Shown: positions 10,238 to 23,600 of the stretch, in pieces
How the letters are laid out: the number at the start of each line of letters is the position of its first letter
How positions within the stretch are numbered: the first letter of the stretch is position 1
Origin: Liolophura sinensis
Taxonomy: Eukaryota > Mollusca > Polyplacophora > Chitonida > Chitonidae
Direction: 5' to 3'
DNA length: 64,000 nucleotides
NCBI RefSeq assembly: GCF_032854445.1
Contig: NC_088301.1
Coordinates: forward strand, 47,239,116 to 47,303,115
Program-made: the position numbers and the translations under genes
The notes under the pieces: model-generated
Databases searched by the model: none
Told to the model about the DNA's origin: nothing
Seen by the model: only the letters and a program-made list of their open reading frames with translations

Positions 10238-12229
10238 TATTGATGCCACAAAAGCTTACGGCTAACTGTTTGGCTCTTGTTATTGTTAGAATTATGCACT
10301 ATTTAATTTCAAATTCTTGCCGAATATTTTTTGGTGTCTTTATCATGCATAATAACATATCTGTAGTATATATATATATATATCCATTTGGTTTTCTGAT
10401 ATATTGTATCTATCATTATTCAAATGTATACACCTGTTTTACTAAGAACAGTGGCAACCTTTGCAAGTTAAGATGCTGTTTTTTGCCATAAACAAGGTTC
10501 ACCCACCTACCAAATCTTATCCTTCATTTTGTGTGTAAAAAAGATAACTACATGTATATGGCAGCATCTGCAAGTTTGTACAAATAACCTGAATGATGTG
10601 AAATTTCGAATACAAAAGTGCATTTTTAGAGGCAAATAAATGTCACAAAATATTATTTTTCCTGCCGAACTTACAATTTTCCATTAGAATATCATCCCAT
10701 GTTCCAAGCAAACATCAAAACACCTTTCTAAATCAATAGAACTCTGTAGTTCTGTTCCAAGCTGTCGATGATGCACTGAGTAATTATGAGTCAACAGGCA
10801 ACTCTATTAAGTCTACATATACTAGATATTCGGGGTAAGTTGTTCAAAAGGGAAATTTTTAAGCCATTTGAGCTACTGAGCCCTAGGATTTATATTACTA
10901 TTGTCAAATTAACAATTTCTGATCATCAGCTTTCCTGTTGCGACCAACCCATGTCATGCAACTGCATTTCAAATAGTGTACAATTGTCTGGAAATCTTTT
11001 ACAAAGGATATTTAAAATGCAACTACATCAGCAAATATGCAGTTTATATTTTTGAATAATATTCAAAAACAGTCATTTATTTAAAGAAGAAATTGTCATT
11101 TATTGTTTGTGATGTTTGGTAGGCGTAACTCTGGTTACTTTTTCATTTTTATATACTGCGTATACTGTTTAAAAATCATTTCATTTTTGCCCTCTTTAAG
11201 AAATTCAGGAATATATGATGAAATGGTATGTCATGAAAATTTGTTTCATTCATGAAAAACTGTTGTCATTCATGTAGACCTACTGAGGTCAAGAATTTTT
11301 AGTTCGTGATTTTACTTATTTTACCAAAGACATGTATATAAGATATATTTCTTCGTATGTAACAGAAATCCATCAAAAAAAAAAAAATCATTCAATCATT
11401 CAATACATAATTTTCACTGAATACCACTTTTTGAATCACCATGTAGGGTTTTATATGGGGGCTTTACTGGGATATTGTATTTGCCAGAACAAAAAGCATT
11501 CAACTCCTCTAATGTGGTTGGCCTTATGAAAACAACAATACGCAAAGGCAGGGTTGATGATACAGGTTTGAACTGTTCAAGTGTAGCAAAACTTTTCACC
11601 TTAAGCTTGTGGACATTAACAATTAAACAATATGGGACACAACCAAGATCATATATTTCACTAATTCCAAATAACCTTAAAAGTATGTTAATCTCTATTT
11701 TGCACATTTTATGCAAAATAAAAACCAAAAGATGCAGCATGCACAATTGCACAATTAAAGAGAGCCAAGGTATAACAGCCATTGTTGATACAGAAATTGT
11801 TGTAAAACTAGAGAAAGATTGCTAATACATGTATTAAAACATTAAAGACCAGATAACTTTGTACAAATTTTTGCACTGAAATAAAACATTTTTATCTTTC
11901 ATCCTGTCTATCTTCTTGCTCATCTATCATTATCTTACATGTAACATCTTGTTTCAATGTATATAGTATACACTGTAGTACTTACTTAGAAACAAACATA
12001 TACTAGTAGTTCAAAATGTTATACTATATGCACAGCCATATAGAAGAAATACAATGGGTGACCCATGATGTCAAATTTATTTTAATTTTATCAAACATAC
12101 TCGGATGTTTAGGGCATAATTAGAACTAAATTTATTATTAAGAATGTTAATGCAGAGGTAATTAGTATTGACAAAATTGATTAAACCTGACCTTGGTCAC
12201 AGCTTCGAGCCGCCACAGTTATCTACATA

Positions 12230-12233
12230 CATA

Positions 12234-12267
<34 letters not shown>

Positions 12268-12270
12268 TTT
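12230..12270. repeat. (AT)n tract followed by a 21-base T run
   Basis: Simple sequence about 300 bp upstream of the SLC2A13 ATG, just before base composition turns GC-richer. Confidence 0.9.
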
Positions 12271-12329
12271 GTAAATCAAGGGTTTTATTTCAAGATTTTG
12301 TTTATTCAGTAAATACAGCTGGTATTTGC

Positions 12330-12573
12330 TAGTCCGCGTACGCTACGGATGCCACTGATGCATATTTACTGTCAAAGTTTGGTTCGGCAGAGTTGTCGTT
12401 CTGTGATCATATTGACGGACTTCGCCGCCAGGGGACACAACAAGCTGATTGAACCGGCTAATTTAAGAGAGGCAGAACCACATCAGCTGAGATCACAGCA
12501 AGCCAGCGGAGGTGCTTTCCCGTTGTAGAACAGGGAACCATATAATTTCTATTTTTCGAACTCTCTCGTTAAG
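12330..12573 (+). promoter_or_regulatory. Probable promoter-proximal region and 5' UTR of SLC2A13
   Basis: From about 12330 the sequence becomes markedly richer in G+C and CpG (for example GTCCGCGTACGCTACGG and TTCGCCGCCAGG). It runs without repeats into the start codon at 12574, which has an A at -3 (GTTAAG-ATG). This is inferred from composition; no TATA box or initiator can be assigned with confidence. Confidence 0.4.
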
Positions 12574-13033
12574 ATGTCCAACAATGTGAGACCTAAGCTA
12601 ACTCGCAGCAATGGGAGAGCGAGGCCTACGAGGCTGTCGCACGTGGAAGATTCCGACGACGAAAGGCTGGACTTGAAACTGGACAATTTGCAGCCGCGAA
12701 AGGAGACACCATGGTTTGTGTACGGGTTAACGTTCCTGTCGGCCCTGGGGGGCTTCCTCTTCGGGTACGACACAGGGGTAGTGTCCGGTGCTATGATATT
12801 ACTAAGGAACACCTTTGTGCTGTCGTCGGTGTGGCAAGAGCTCATAGTAAGCGTTACGATAGCTGCGGCGGCCGTCTTCGCTGCGGTCGGTGGGAGCATG
12901 AACGATCGGCTTGGCCGGCGACCGGTGATCATGCTCGCCAGCATCGTGTTCACCGTAGGAGCCGTGTGCATGGGCGCCGCGCAGGACAAATACATTCTGC
13001 TGGCAGGCAGGATTGTCGTCGGAGCAGGCATAG
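12574..13033 (+). CDS. SLC2A13: SLC2A13 exon 1
   Basis: Encodes residues 1-153: a hydrophilic, acidic N-terminus with an [14 protein letters not shown] stretch, helices 1-3 and the start of helix 4. The donor is GGCATAG before GTGAGA, phase 1. The minus strand is also open across most of this exon because of its high GC content; that is a shadow. Confidence 0.95.
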
Positions 13034-16000
13034 GTGAGAACATCGGTCAATCGTTAGCACTTCATGTTAGTGCCATGTCCGTCAAACAATACTAGGTCTC
13101 AATATAAGCATTTAACAACCTGTCATAGCTGGACACGACTTGGCGTTGTGATTGTGTCTTGGCTATATCTTGGTTTATACTAAACGTATAGCCCAACAAT
13201 AAAAGACTGAAGATAGTTGCTATCAACCAGTGAATATGTACCACATATATAAAACCTCCAGTTATTTAGATTAATTTAATTGTGCCCAAATGTAATGGCA
13301 TGGACTAAAACATTTCTCATATATGTATACATGTAGGCCTATTAACTGTCATGTAAGAAAACACTCCATCAAACAATTCCTTAGAATAATGGTTCTAGTC
13401 AGAAATTTTGGAAGCAGGGAAGCATTTGATATGTTTACAGTATATGCGTTGTACTGCCAAAATAAGGATGAGTGAGTTCAATCCCTGTCTTGGACAAGCC
13501 AATTTTAAACTCCCATGCCTCAACAGCTGCCGAGGCCTTTGGGTTGAGAATCGTCCAGTGTACACTGCATGTTGAAAAATACTGCTTTGGTGGCTTATTG
13601 GTTAGACCTGGACACCTGGAGACAATCCCAGGCCTGGCCATACCAAAGATTTTGGTGCTCAGCACTGAAAATGGAAACAGGACTGGATGGCCTGATGTCG
13701 GTATAACGTGGCTGGGTTGGGTCTAGTAATCGCCATTATATTTCAGTGGTGGCAGCACTTTGGCGGCATGGACTCGCCCTGTCACAAGAAGACACAGTAT
13801 GTGCGCAATATGTGTATGCACACCTATTGACTCTTGGTCATCACACGACAGAAAAATTGTCAAGTACAACATAAAACATCAAGCATACATGTTGGAGAAA
13901 GTTCAGTTACATATATACGAGTACTTGGAAAAGGCTGTTTGTTTACTTCAGGAACTCTAGTTTCCTCTGGCCATAAGAATATTGTACCAGTGAAATGTTC
14001 AGGACATGCTTGAGTACTGAATCAATCAATCAATTAAATAATTGATCCATCAAAGATCACTTCACACTGTTGTACCTCCGTTTTTGCTAGATGCCCACCA
14101 CCTTGCAGTTGGAGGGAAAAACTGTGGATAGTGTGTTTGGCATAAATAAGATATGAGTTAAAGTCCAGCTAATGCTGGCTTCCTCTGCTGCAGTACGGTC
14201 TGCCAGCAGTCTGTATATGGTCTTGAGTTTCTCCCCAGGCCATGCTCTGTATCTTCCGCCATAATTCTGGCCACCGTCTTATTAGAGAAATATTCTTGAG
14301 TATGGCGTAAAACTGCAATCAATAGATAAATACGTCAAAGTTATTTTACTGATCATTTGTTGAGGATTTATCTCAGAGGATCAGATTTAATCTTCAAATT
14401 ACTTTGTCTAATTAATACTGAATTAAACATTGACTGCATAATATCCAAACTGTGATTATAACTTTAAATAAAATCAGTGTAAATATATTTCATTTTGACT
14501 AGGTCTGGTGTCTAGTTAGGAGTGTTGTATTTTGTGTTTCATTAGGGCTGCAAAAAATATATGTGGGTGTGGAAGCTAGTGTGCTAGAGAAGACATTTGG
14601 GATATGATTATAATACTGAGATTTAAATTTCCAAACACAGTGGTGCACTTTGCAGGTAAGGGGCTCATATCTTGTACTGAGTATTTCTTTGCCTATTGAT
14701 TCAGTTTTATTTGGGTGAGATGATTACATAGTCTATGGGGTGTTTCGTGTGTTGTGTGGAATTGCTTTGCTTTAGTGACTGAGATATTCATTATCTGGCA
14801 ACTGTGAAAGTACTAGGATAATTGCTTAGACTCAGACTCAATTAAGTAATGTCCCAAAGTATGGCCTTCAGTCATGGCAGTATAGGGCTTGGATGGGATA
14901 TAAAGCTTTCCATCTGACACTACAGCATACATTTTTAAGTTTGGAATTAAATTTGAGACAAGCTGGCATTGTGTAATCAGTGGTTATAATACAAACCAGC
15001 GACGTGCCCTATGCCTTAATTGATGGAGTTAACTGGCGATCCTCACATATGGAAATGTCAACCGTACAGCTAACTAGATGTGCACATATTCTGTACTTCT
15101 ATGTTCATATGTAGGACTTTTATATGCTTTAACACTGATATGAACTTTTCTTGCAATTTAATTCTTTTATCTTACAGAAGAACGAAATGTTTCCATAAGA
15201 TTGACTGCTCTTGAACATAAGCTTGAAATAACAGTGCATTATTTCTTTACAATGTTCTAGTGTTTCAGGTATGTCTTTGCTTGTATTTTGAGTATTTATA
15301 TTACACCTTCCAAAAAAGATTTACTAGGTATTTTCAGTATAAGGTTCTAACTTTCTTACTGGTTGTTTCATTGGGTTTACCAAGATATACTATTGTTCAA
15401 CCTTTTCAACCACTTCTACAATCAATACATTTGTTTTGAAACATCCTGAAACATGGGTTGTAGAGATATAATTTGCACAGTTTTACAAACTTTACAAAGA
15501 TCATTTTTAGCGTCATTTTCATAATAATTGTATGAATAAATTCTTTAGTGCTTTAGTTGTTGAAAGGGTTAAAGATTTACAGTATATGTAATTTCAACTA
15601 CATTTTTTAAAAATATATTAGTGTACATTTTTTATGAGCTGCCTCTAGGCTCCTTTTATATACAATGTAGGATGTTACATGGATTGAGATGCACCTCTGT
15701 TGAAGTGCAGACCAAACATTGAATAATTTAGCTGATGTGTCGTACAACCTTCAGTTTACATCAAGTGTTCCCAGACTGAAGTATGTGTTTACAATCTGCT
15801 GCTCATATTGTATCACATCAGCAACTCCAAAAAAAAAAAAAACCCTTGTTAAAAATGTTTTTTTAACCATTCAAACTGTCAGCGTGCTGGCTTGAGTTGG
15901 TTGAAATGCTTCAGAAATATGAGTGCGAGTTGTCATTGTCTCTTTGAAAGGCTGAACCATCAGGGTGGCTGTCTCGCCAGAGTCTGGAAGCTGAAGATAA

Positions 16001-19000
16001 TTATATGACCAGTAAAAATCGTGACATTTGGCAAGAGCAGCTACAGACCAACTGAACTGTTAAGATTAGTAACTCGGCATTCAGGATAAACATGGCATCG
16101 ATGCAAAAGGCTTACACATCTATAGGCCATGTAAAGAGAAAAAGACAAGTATATTGATTTATTACCAACCCTGGACCAATTCTTTACAGATGGCCTTGGT
16201 GATATTGAACTCTTGCAAAGAGACACTTCTGGTATTTGAATCTGGCATTGCCATAGAAACTGGCCATAGTACACGTACAACTGAGAACCCTGTGAGGTCC
16301 AGAAAATTTTTCTGTCCTTTGATGTTCATCTTGTGGAGCACTTGCATTAACTATTAACAGCTGTAGCTGAAACATGCGAACGGCTGCGCTCACAAAGTTT
16401 TTATCTTTTTACGGTAGCTTAACTTTAGTAGAAGAACTACGAAATTGAATGCATATTAATCCTCTATCTTGTCATAATAGTATAGACAGGAAAGTTTGCA
16501 AGCATTAACTCATTTCGGCAGACATATTGGAGCCATGTTGCTCTGTCGTCTTTTGTTATTTATACGTGTGAGCTCCTCATGGCAAATATATTTGAGCAAT
16601 GTTGCTATGTCAGCACATGCTATTTATGTGTATGAGTTTCTCTTGGCAGACATATTGGAGCAATGTTGCTATGTCAGTACATGCTATTGGTTTGTATGAG
16701 CACCTCTTGGCAGACACATCAGAGCAATGTTGCTGTGTCAGCTGATGTTTCTTGTGTGTATGAGCACCTCTTGGCAGACATATTGGAGCAATGTTGCTAT
16801 GTCAGCTGATGTTACTTGTGTGTATGAGCACCTCTTGGCAGACATATTGGAGCCATGTTGCTCTGTCGTCTTTTGTTATTTATACGTGTGAGCTCCTCAT
16901 GACAAATATATTTAAGCAATGTTGCTATGTCAGCACATGCTATTTATATGTATGAGTTTCTCTTGGCAGACGTATTGGAGCAATGTTGCTATGTCAGTAC
17001 ATGCTATTGGTATGTATGAGCACCTCTTGGCAGACATATTGGAGCAATGTTGCTGTGTCAGCTGATGTTTCTTGTGTGTATGAGCACCTCTTGGCAGACA
17101 TATTGGAGCAATGTTGCTATGTCAGCTGATGTTACTTGTATGTATGAGCACCTGTTGGCAGACATATTGGAGCAGTGTTGCTTTGTCATCTGATGTTACT
17201 TGTGTGTATGACCAATGTTGCTGTGTCAGCTGATGTTACTTGTGTGTATGAGCACCTCTTGGCAGACATATTGGAGCAATGTTGCTATGTCAGCTGGTGT
17301 TACTTGTATGTATGAGCACCTATTGGCAGACATAATAGAGCAATGTTGCTGTGTGAGCTGATGTTACTTGTATATATGAGCACCTGTTGGCAGACATAAT
17401 GGAGCAATGTTGCTATGTCAGCTGATGTTACTTGTGTGTATGAGCACCTCTTAGCAGACATATTGGAACAATGTTGCTATGTCAGCTGATGTTACCTGTG
17501 TGTATGAGCACCTCTTGGCAGACATATTGGAACAATGTTGCTATGTCAGCTGATGTTACTTGTGTGTATGAGCACCTCTTGGCAGACATATTGGAACAAT
17601 GTTGCCATGTCAGTTGATGTTACTTGTGTGTATGAGCACCTCTTGGCAGACATATTGGAACAATGTTTGCTATGTCAGCTGATGTTACTTGTGTGTATGA
17701 GCACCTCTTGGCAGACATATTGGAACAATGTTGCTATGTCAGCTGATGTTACTTGTGTGTATGAGCACCTCTTGGCAGACATATTGGAACAATGTTGCTA
17801 TGTCAGCTGATGTTACTTGTGTGTATGAGCGCCTCTTGGCAGACATATTGGAACAATGTTGCTATGTCAGCTGATGTTACTTGTGTGTATGAGCACCTCT
17901 TGGCAGACATATTGGAACAATGTTGCTATGTCAGCTGATGTTACTTGTGTGTATGAGCACCTCTTGACAGACATATTGGAACAATGTTGCTATGTCAGCT
18001 GATGTTACTTGTGTGTATGAGCACCTCTTGGCAGCTGTGTAATGGATTTATGAAGGGTAACTATGGAACAGTGATTGTAAAGGATAAATAATGGCGTATA
18101 ATAATATAGAAATGAATTTAATAAAAAGGTTGAAAACTTACGGCCTTTGTTTAGGTGAAAAAATTCTTGTGTAGGACATTCAGCAAGACTCCAAAAAATG
18201 AATAAATACAGCAGTGTCTTAATTTATATTTAAACATCTTGAAGCAAGAAAATCTGTTTTGGCCATTAAATCAATTAAAGAGGACATATCTTTAATTTAC
18301 ACCTTAATAATAAAATCCATTGTTTTGTATGTGTGCTTGATTTTTAGCTGCAAAAAAGCTCTATATATGTGACTCTGTCCTGTCTGTTGGGCTTTCAGTC
18401 GGTTGGTCTTTTTTTGCTTTTCATTTTTTTTTTTTTATTCTCCATTCTTTTAAAGTGAAAGTTCCTATTTGAATTTGAAAAGAGTGTAATGAGGACCGCC
18501 AGAATAGTATAGTTCTGCTTGCATTAGCATCTGTATTTTACAGTGAATGGATTCAGTATACCTCAAACAGATCTGATCAAGTTAAATTTTCTCTTCTCCT
18601 GCAGTATATCAGGCTGGGATTTCTTGTTAACATTACCATGTTAAATTAATTGATGAAAAATTATTGACCATTGGTATGTTTGAAGTTTTAGTCACAATTA
18701 CTGAATATCGTGTACATGAACAGTCACTAGGCAAGGGTCCTTGACCGTGTAACATTGCGCGCAGTGAGTCAAGTGCAGGTCAAAGAAACTGACGGGCATA
18801 TTGAGCTGAAAGTTCATATCAGCAGTGATTAACTGTAACATCCTGAGTGAATAATGTTCTTTTAATATTGTTCTATCCAATTTGAAGATATATTTACTAG
18901 TTTGAGTTAAGCAGAAGGTTTTCTTGAGCGAAATACACGTATATGAAAAAAGGGAATCATGCAGTAGGAAAGAAGCAATTAATTTCCTCTAAATCATTTG

Positions 19001-20601
19001 CTTGTGTACTTCTGCAATTATTTTTTCCTTGGTTTGTTTTTTCACTTTTACAACACCTCATTAAGTTGATAAAAAGAAAAACTTATATGTCCTATATTTG
19101 CACTACTGAGAAGGCCAGTCTTTTCCCTAGTTGTCTAATTTTGCCGATAGCTAGGTCAAGGGCATTCCAAGTCCTCACACACAGAATTCTGACCCTTTGT
19201 CCTGTCAAAACAGTCAGCCCCCTTGTGGGAGTGAAGTTAGTGCCTGGATCAATGCTTTGGTACAACCAGTGCTGGAGGAGGGTTTATGGCCAAAACAGCC
19301 TTCCTGTCACTGTGCTAAGGCCTGCAGCTGGGCATTACTCCAATTTCTCATCTTGATTTACACATGGTGGCATGCGGTACATGTTGGTGTCATGGGGTAC
19401 ATATTGGTGTCATGGGGTACATGTTGGTGTCATGGGGTACATGTTGGTGTCCTGTTGTATAGTGTAGCATCATTTTATGTAATTTAAAACATTTCTATTA
19501 AAGTGTGTTTAGGTATAATTTTCATTTATGGTCATTTGCTGAATGTAGAGTAAAATGCATTATGCTTAAAAGTTTTATAGCAAAAATGGTTGCAAGGTAT
19601 CTGGTAGAGCAGACTCCCACTCTTGGGAGTATTTCACTTTACATGGAGTATTATGTTCACATTTTACAAAACTGTTTTACATGTAATATCTGGAAAACCA
19701 CTCGATCTCACCTGTAAACAAACATAAGAAAGATGTTATAAGTGGATAACTTCAGCCAGCATCCTATCCAGTGCTTGGGTCATGCAGTGTTTGGCCTATC
19801 TCTACAGCATGTATATAGACACAAGCATATTACTAAGCTGGAAAGGCTATATGATTGTGTACTATCTATGTGTCTAATTATTGAGCAGGGAATAGTCCAT
19901 CAGCCTTCAGTGTGAAGGCTAGCTGGTTGCATTTGACAGGGTCTGCAATTTGCAGCTAACGCAGAAGAGCAGCACTGTCATGCTACCGACAGTATATATT
20001 AGGCCAACACCTGTATTATGCATGTGAAGCACTGAGGTGGCATATAAACATGTAATGCAGTGATGAGTTGCAAGTATGAAGGAGGTCAAGTATTTACCAT
20101 GTGCTGGATATAGTTTTGGAGTGGAAAGTGTGATGCCTTTTATATACAGTAAATGATCTGAGTATATGGAATAAATATCTTAATGAAAATGCAATTCCAA
20201 TTCACAAGCTTTGCTCCCCAAGGCTATTGACTTTTAGTGTATCTCTTTCAGTTTGTTCCACTTTCATGTCGGCAGATAATTAAGGGCTTGTAAGAAATGT
20301 AAAAAAAAAACACAAAAATATGTTCATTTGAAAGCAGCTGTGTGTTATCATTTCAGTGCAGTCTGTCCATGGGGTAAAACTGCTGTTGTGTCCAATTGGA
20401 CACCGTAAGATAATTTTTTTTGATGTTTCAAGATACTGAAAAGTATCCTTTCGAAAACTTTTCTTGCAGGTGGGAATAAGATCCAAATCTTAATCCCTGA
20501 TTGCAGCTACTTGTAAATTGTAAGGTGGATACAAAAATAGATGCACAAGAACATTGATGCTTTTGAACACAATTTGTCTTTATGCCAGTTACATGGACTG
20601 C

Positions 20602-20633
<32 letters not shown>

Positions 20634-23600
20634 TCCTGTGGATAGTTGTGGGTTTCTCCAAGGCTCTGCCTGGTTTCCTCCCACCATAATGTTGCCATAT
20701 AAGTGACAGCGTAAACGAACAACATATTTGCTGTGAGGGTCTGTTGATCCTGAAGAACAGTTGACGATGACCATGTTGATATATACCAAAGGCTTTTTTT
20801 CGTGAAGACATAAATGTCAGTATAGTCTAAATGTAATTAGATTTTGTTCTGATGAACACATATGGATTTTCATGAATTTAATCCCTTAAAAAGTACTTGA
20901 CCTGTCTACGTCTTAGGAAGACTAGAAGAAAAAGACTGTGAACTTCACCTGCCAGGTGAAGTACATCAGGTACATCAGGTTTAATCTAGCTAGCTGGTTC
21001 CCAGTGCTCGTTAAATAGCTTGTTCAATACTGTACACAACTAGAAACTCAGCGACACATGCACACGTAATCCCGTAGTGGATAATTCCCTGTTCTCTCAG
21101 GATCAATGGTTGTAATGTATTTCTCTTGAAACAGTAGCTACACGTGGTATAGTGAGTGGAAAGATGACCAATGTGACTTCGGCCATTATCCATAGCTTGC
21201 GAGTGCAAACTAATATGTTTTTTTCAATACAGACTTTAATAAGGGAGGGAAAATAAATTTGGACAGTAGCGTGATAAATTCCAAAGTGATGTCCATATGA
21301 ACCATTTGTTGGTGTATTACTGTGGTATAATAGTACACCTAATAATGACATTTATACAAAAATCAGAAAACATATCATAATGTTATGTTTGCATATAAAT
21401 GATGATTAGGCCAAGATCTATGCATTTTGATATCAGTTTTTACATAATTCTTGGTCCTGTCTTTATTTGTTCCGGATAAATATGGGATTTCTGTAACATC
21501 ATTGATTTAATTTGGTTACTGTTGCGTGAGAAGGTTCAACCACTTTGATTGTTGTAAACATTAGTTGTAAATCATAGGTTCATTGATTTGACATTCAAAT
21601 ACCATAATTGTATATTGATGTGAATAAATTATTGATAATAAATTTAAACATTAAAAAAATGAAGTGGAAGTAAAATATTACATGTCCGTTTTAATACTGC
21701 TGCATTACTACTGGAAAGTTTCACGTACATGTCAAGGCAACAAAAAAGTCTGTCGTTGATTAATAAACGCAGACATGATAGGGAATGAACAGATCCTCAT
21801 TTTCATGAGGACACTGCAGTAATAGAAGTCAGAATATATGAGAACTTGCACTATTGGGAGTTCTGTCAAAGCTATGAAGGGGCACATTACCATTTCATTA
21901 TGATAACAGAGACTGCATTGGCTTAGATCGATCATTCTAAATGCTTCCAGCGAACAAGGGCAAAGCTCATTAAACATTTATATCAGTTCACATCAAGGTT
22001 TTTTTTTCTGCCCACAGAACATTTATATTTACAAGTGTATGTAGGTTATTTTTGCTGCTCTGTTTGGGACCGGAGTGCATATAGTGTACTTGTTTAGTGA
22101 GATAGTCATGTCATGCCACATTAACCCGCATTTTACTGTTTGCCTGTCTGGAATACATTAATGACCTATGCTGGGTGAAATGTTCAATTTGTTTGTTTGA
22201 TTAAATGGAGTCACATTGCTGAAATACTAAACTGTGCTGCATTGCTATCAAAGCATTACCTGTCTACTCTCTGTAAGAGAAGACCCATCAGCAAAGCTGA
22301 ACTGATTAGATTGAAATTACATGTTTACTGATGACTTTACATTGTTGTAGAAGAGTTAGCTCAAAAGTCTTCCGCCCCCCCCCCCCCCCACCCACACACA
22401 CACACACACACACAATTCAGTACCTACTGATAGAGTGGTTCTACTAACTGCACATTGAGTTGGCTTTGTGAATCGGAATAATATATGTGTCACATGGAGG
22501 AATGTGACTTGTCAAAGGCCAGTGGTTTAAACTGGGTAATCATGTTTTTAAATGAAATGTTCTTGAGCATAATGTGAAACACCAAACAAATAAATAAATG
22601 AATTAAGTGACACCAATACATGTGCTGTTTGAGTGAAATTATCAACAAATTTTGTCAGATTTTATGCACAAAACATGGATATAGCTGTGAATGAGAATGA
22701 AGGGTTGCTCTTCATCTCATTGGTGTGAGTATGTCAATTTTTCCACAGAACTACATGGTATAAACAATATCCTGTTTGTGAACAGGTAGATATACATTCA
22801 ATTCAGTGCTGATACAGCAATATATCTTTACCTAGAGCATTAATGGTGATCACAGTTGACTATATAGCAAAATAAGGAAAAATAATAATATAATTGGATT
22901 ATGTTTGGTGGAATGTCAGTAGGTGCGATGATTTCAAAAGTGGTAACTTTATCTCTGTAATTCCAAAGCATACTCCACCTTCATTCATTTACTTTTGCCT
23001 TAGCATTTTAATTATAAAAATGTAGCAACATGGATCCAAGCAGAACTGGCCATTATTTTCATGCAATGCATGTGGATTACGTAAACCAGCCTGCCCTCAA
23101 ACATCATCAAAAAAAGCAGGAATTGAGCATGGACTAAACAGCTTAAATCTTTTCTCTTATTTTTGGAATAGTCTGTCAGATCCTGAGTGTCAGCTTTGGC
23201 GTCAAATGACCGAGAAAGCAGTGTTAAGCAAAGGTGTGTGATCTTTAAAGTATGTACTGAGCTCAGGTTTTCCACACATAGAGCTCGATAACACGAGGGG
23301 GATGTAATATCATTGATTCAGCGTGTGCATATTAAATACCATAAATTACAAAAATGATGACTTAGTTTTTTGTGTATTTGAAACAAACTGTTCGTAATGG
23401 TATTTCAAAAAGTACATCTGAAGTTTTACCTGGATATAAAGCACAATAACACAAAGGGGATGTTCCATCTATGATGCTGTGTGTGCATATTATTGAGCAT
23501 AAATTACCAAATTCACCACTGTAGAACTTTATGTATTCAGCTGAAGTTTTGCATCCCTTTCTCTCCTACAGCCTTGTCTCTGGTAGCCTTGCTACCACTT

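Larger units (their letters stand above)
7972..12573. other. Intergenic region between the CUB gene and SLC2A13
   Basis: Holds the CUB 3' UTR, a complete SINE B copy (8082-8447), an ATT tract near 9177-9203, a SINE A fragment (9781-9900), TA tracts and, at its right end, the SLC2A13 leader. Two overlapping frames of about 120 codons on opposite strands near 11414-11825 have no recognisable content and are not called as genes. Confidence 0.6.

Noticed and set aside
11414-11825. Overlapping frames of 122 (minus) and 116 (plus) codons
   Set aside because: No recognisable domain, no splice signals and an AT-rich setting; with both strands open, neither is favoured.
12549-13043. 164-codon minus-strand frame opposite SLC2A13 exon 1
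   Set aside because: It is the shadow of a GC-rich coding exon. The plus strand has the transporter motifs and a matching splice phase.
17535-17810. 91-codon frame with a repeated peptide ([14 protein letters not shown])
   Set aside because: The peptide repeat comes from the 64-bp minisatellite, whose unit length is not a multiple of three.
16517-18034. CRISPR-like array
   Set aside because: The units are contiguous, with no unique spacers between them, in a eukaryotic intron.
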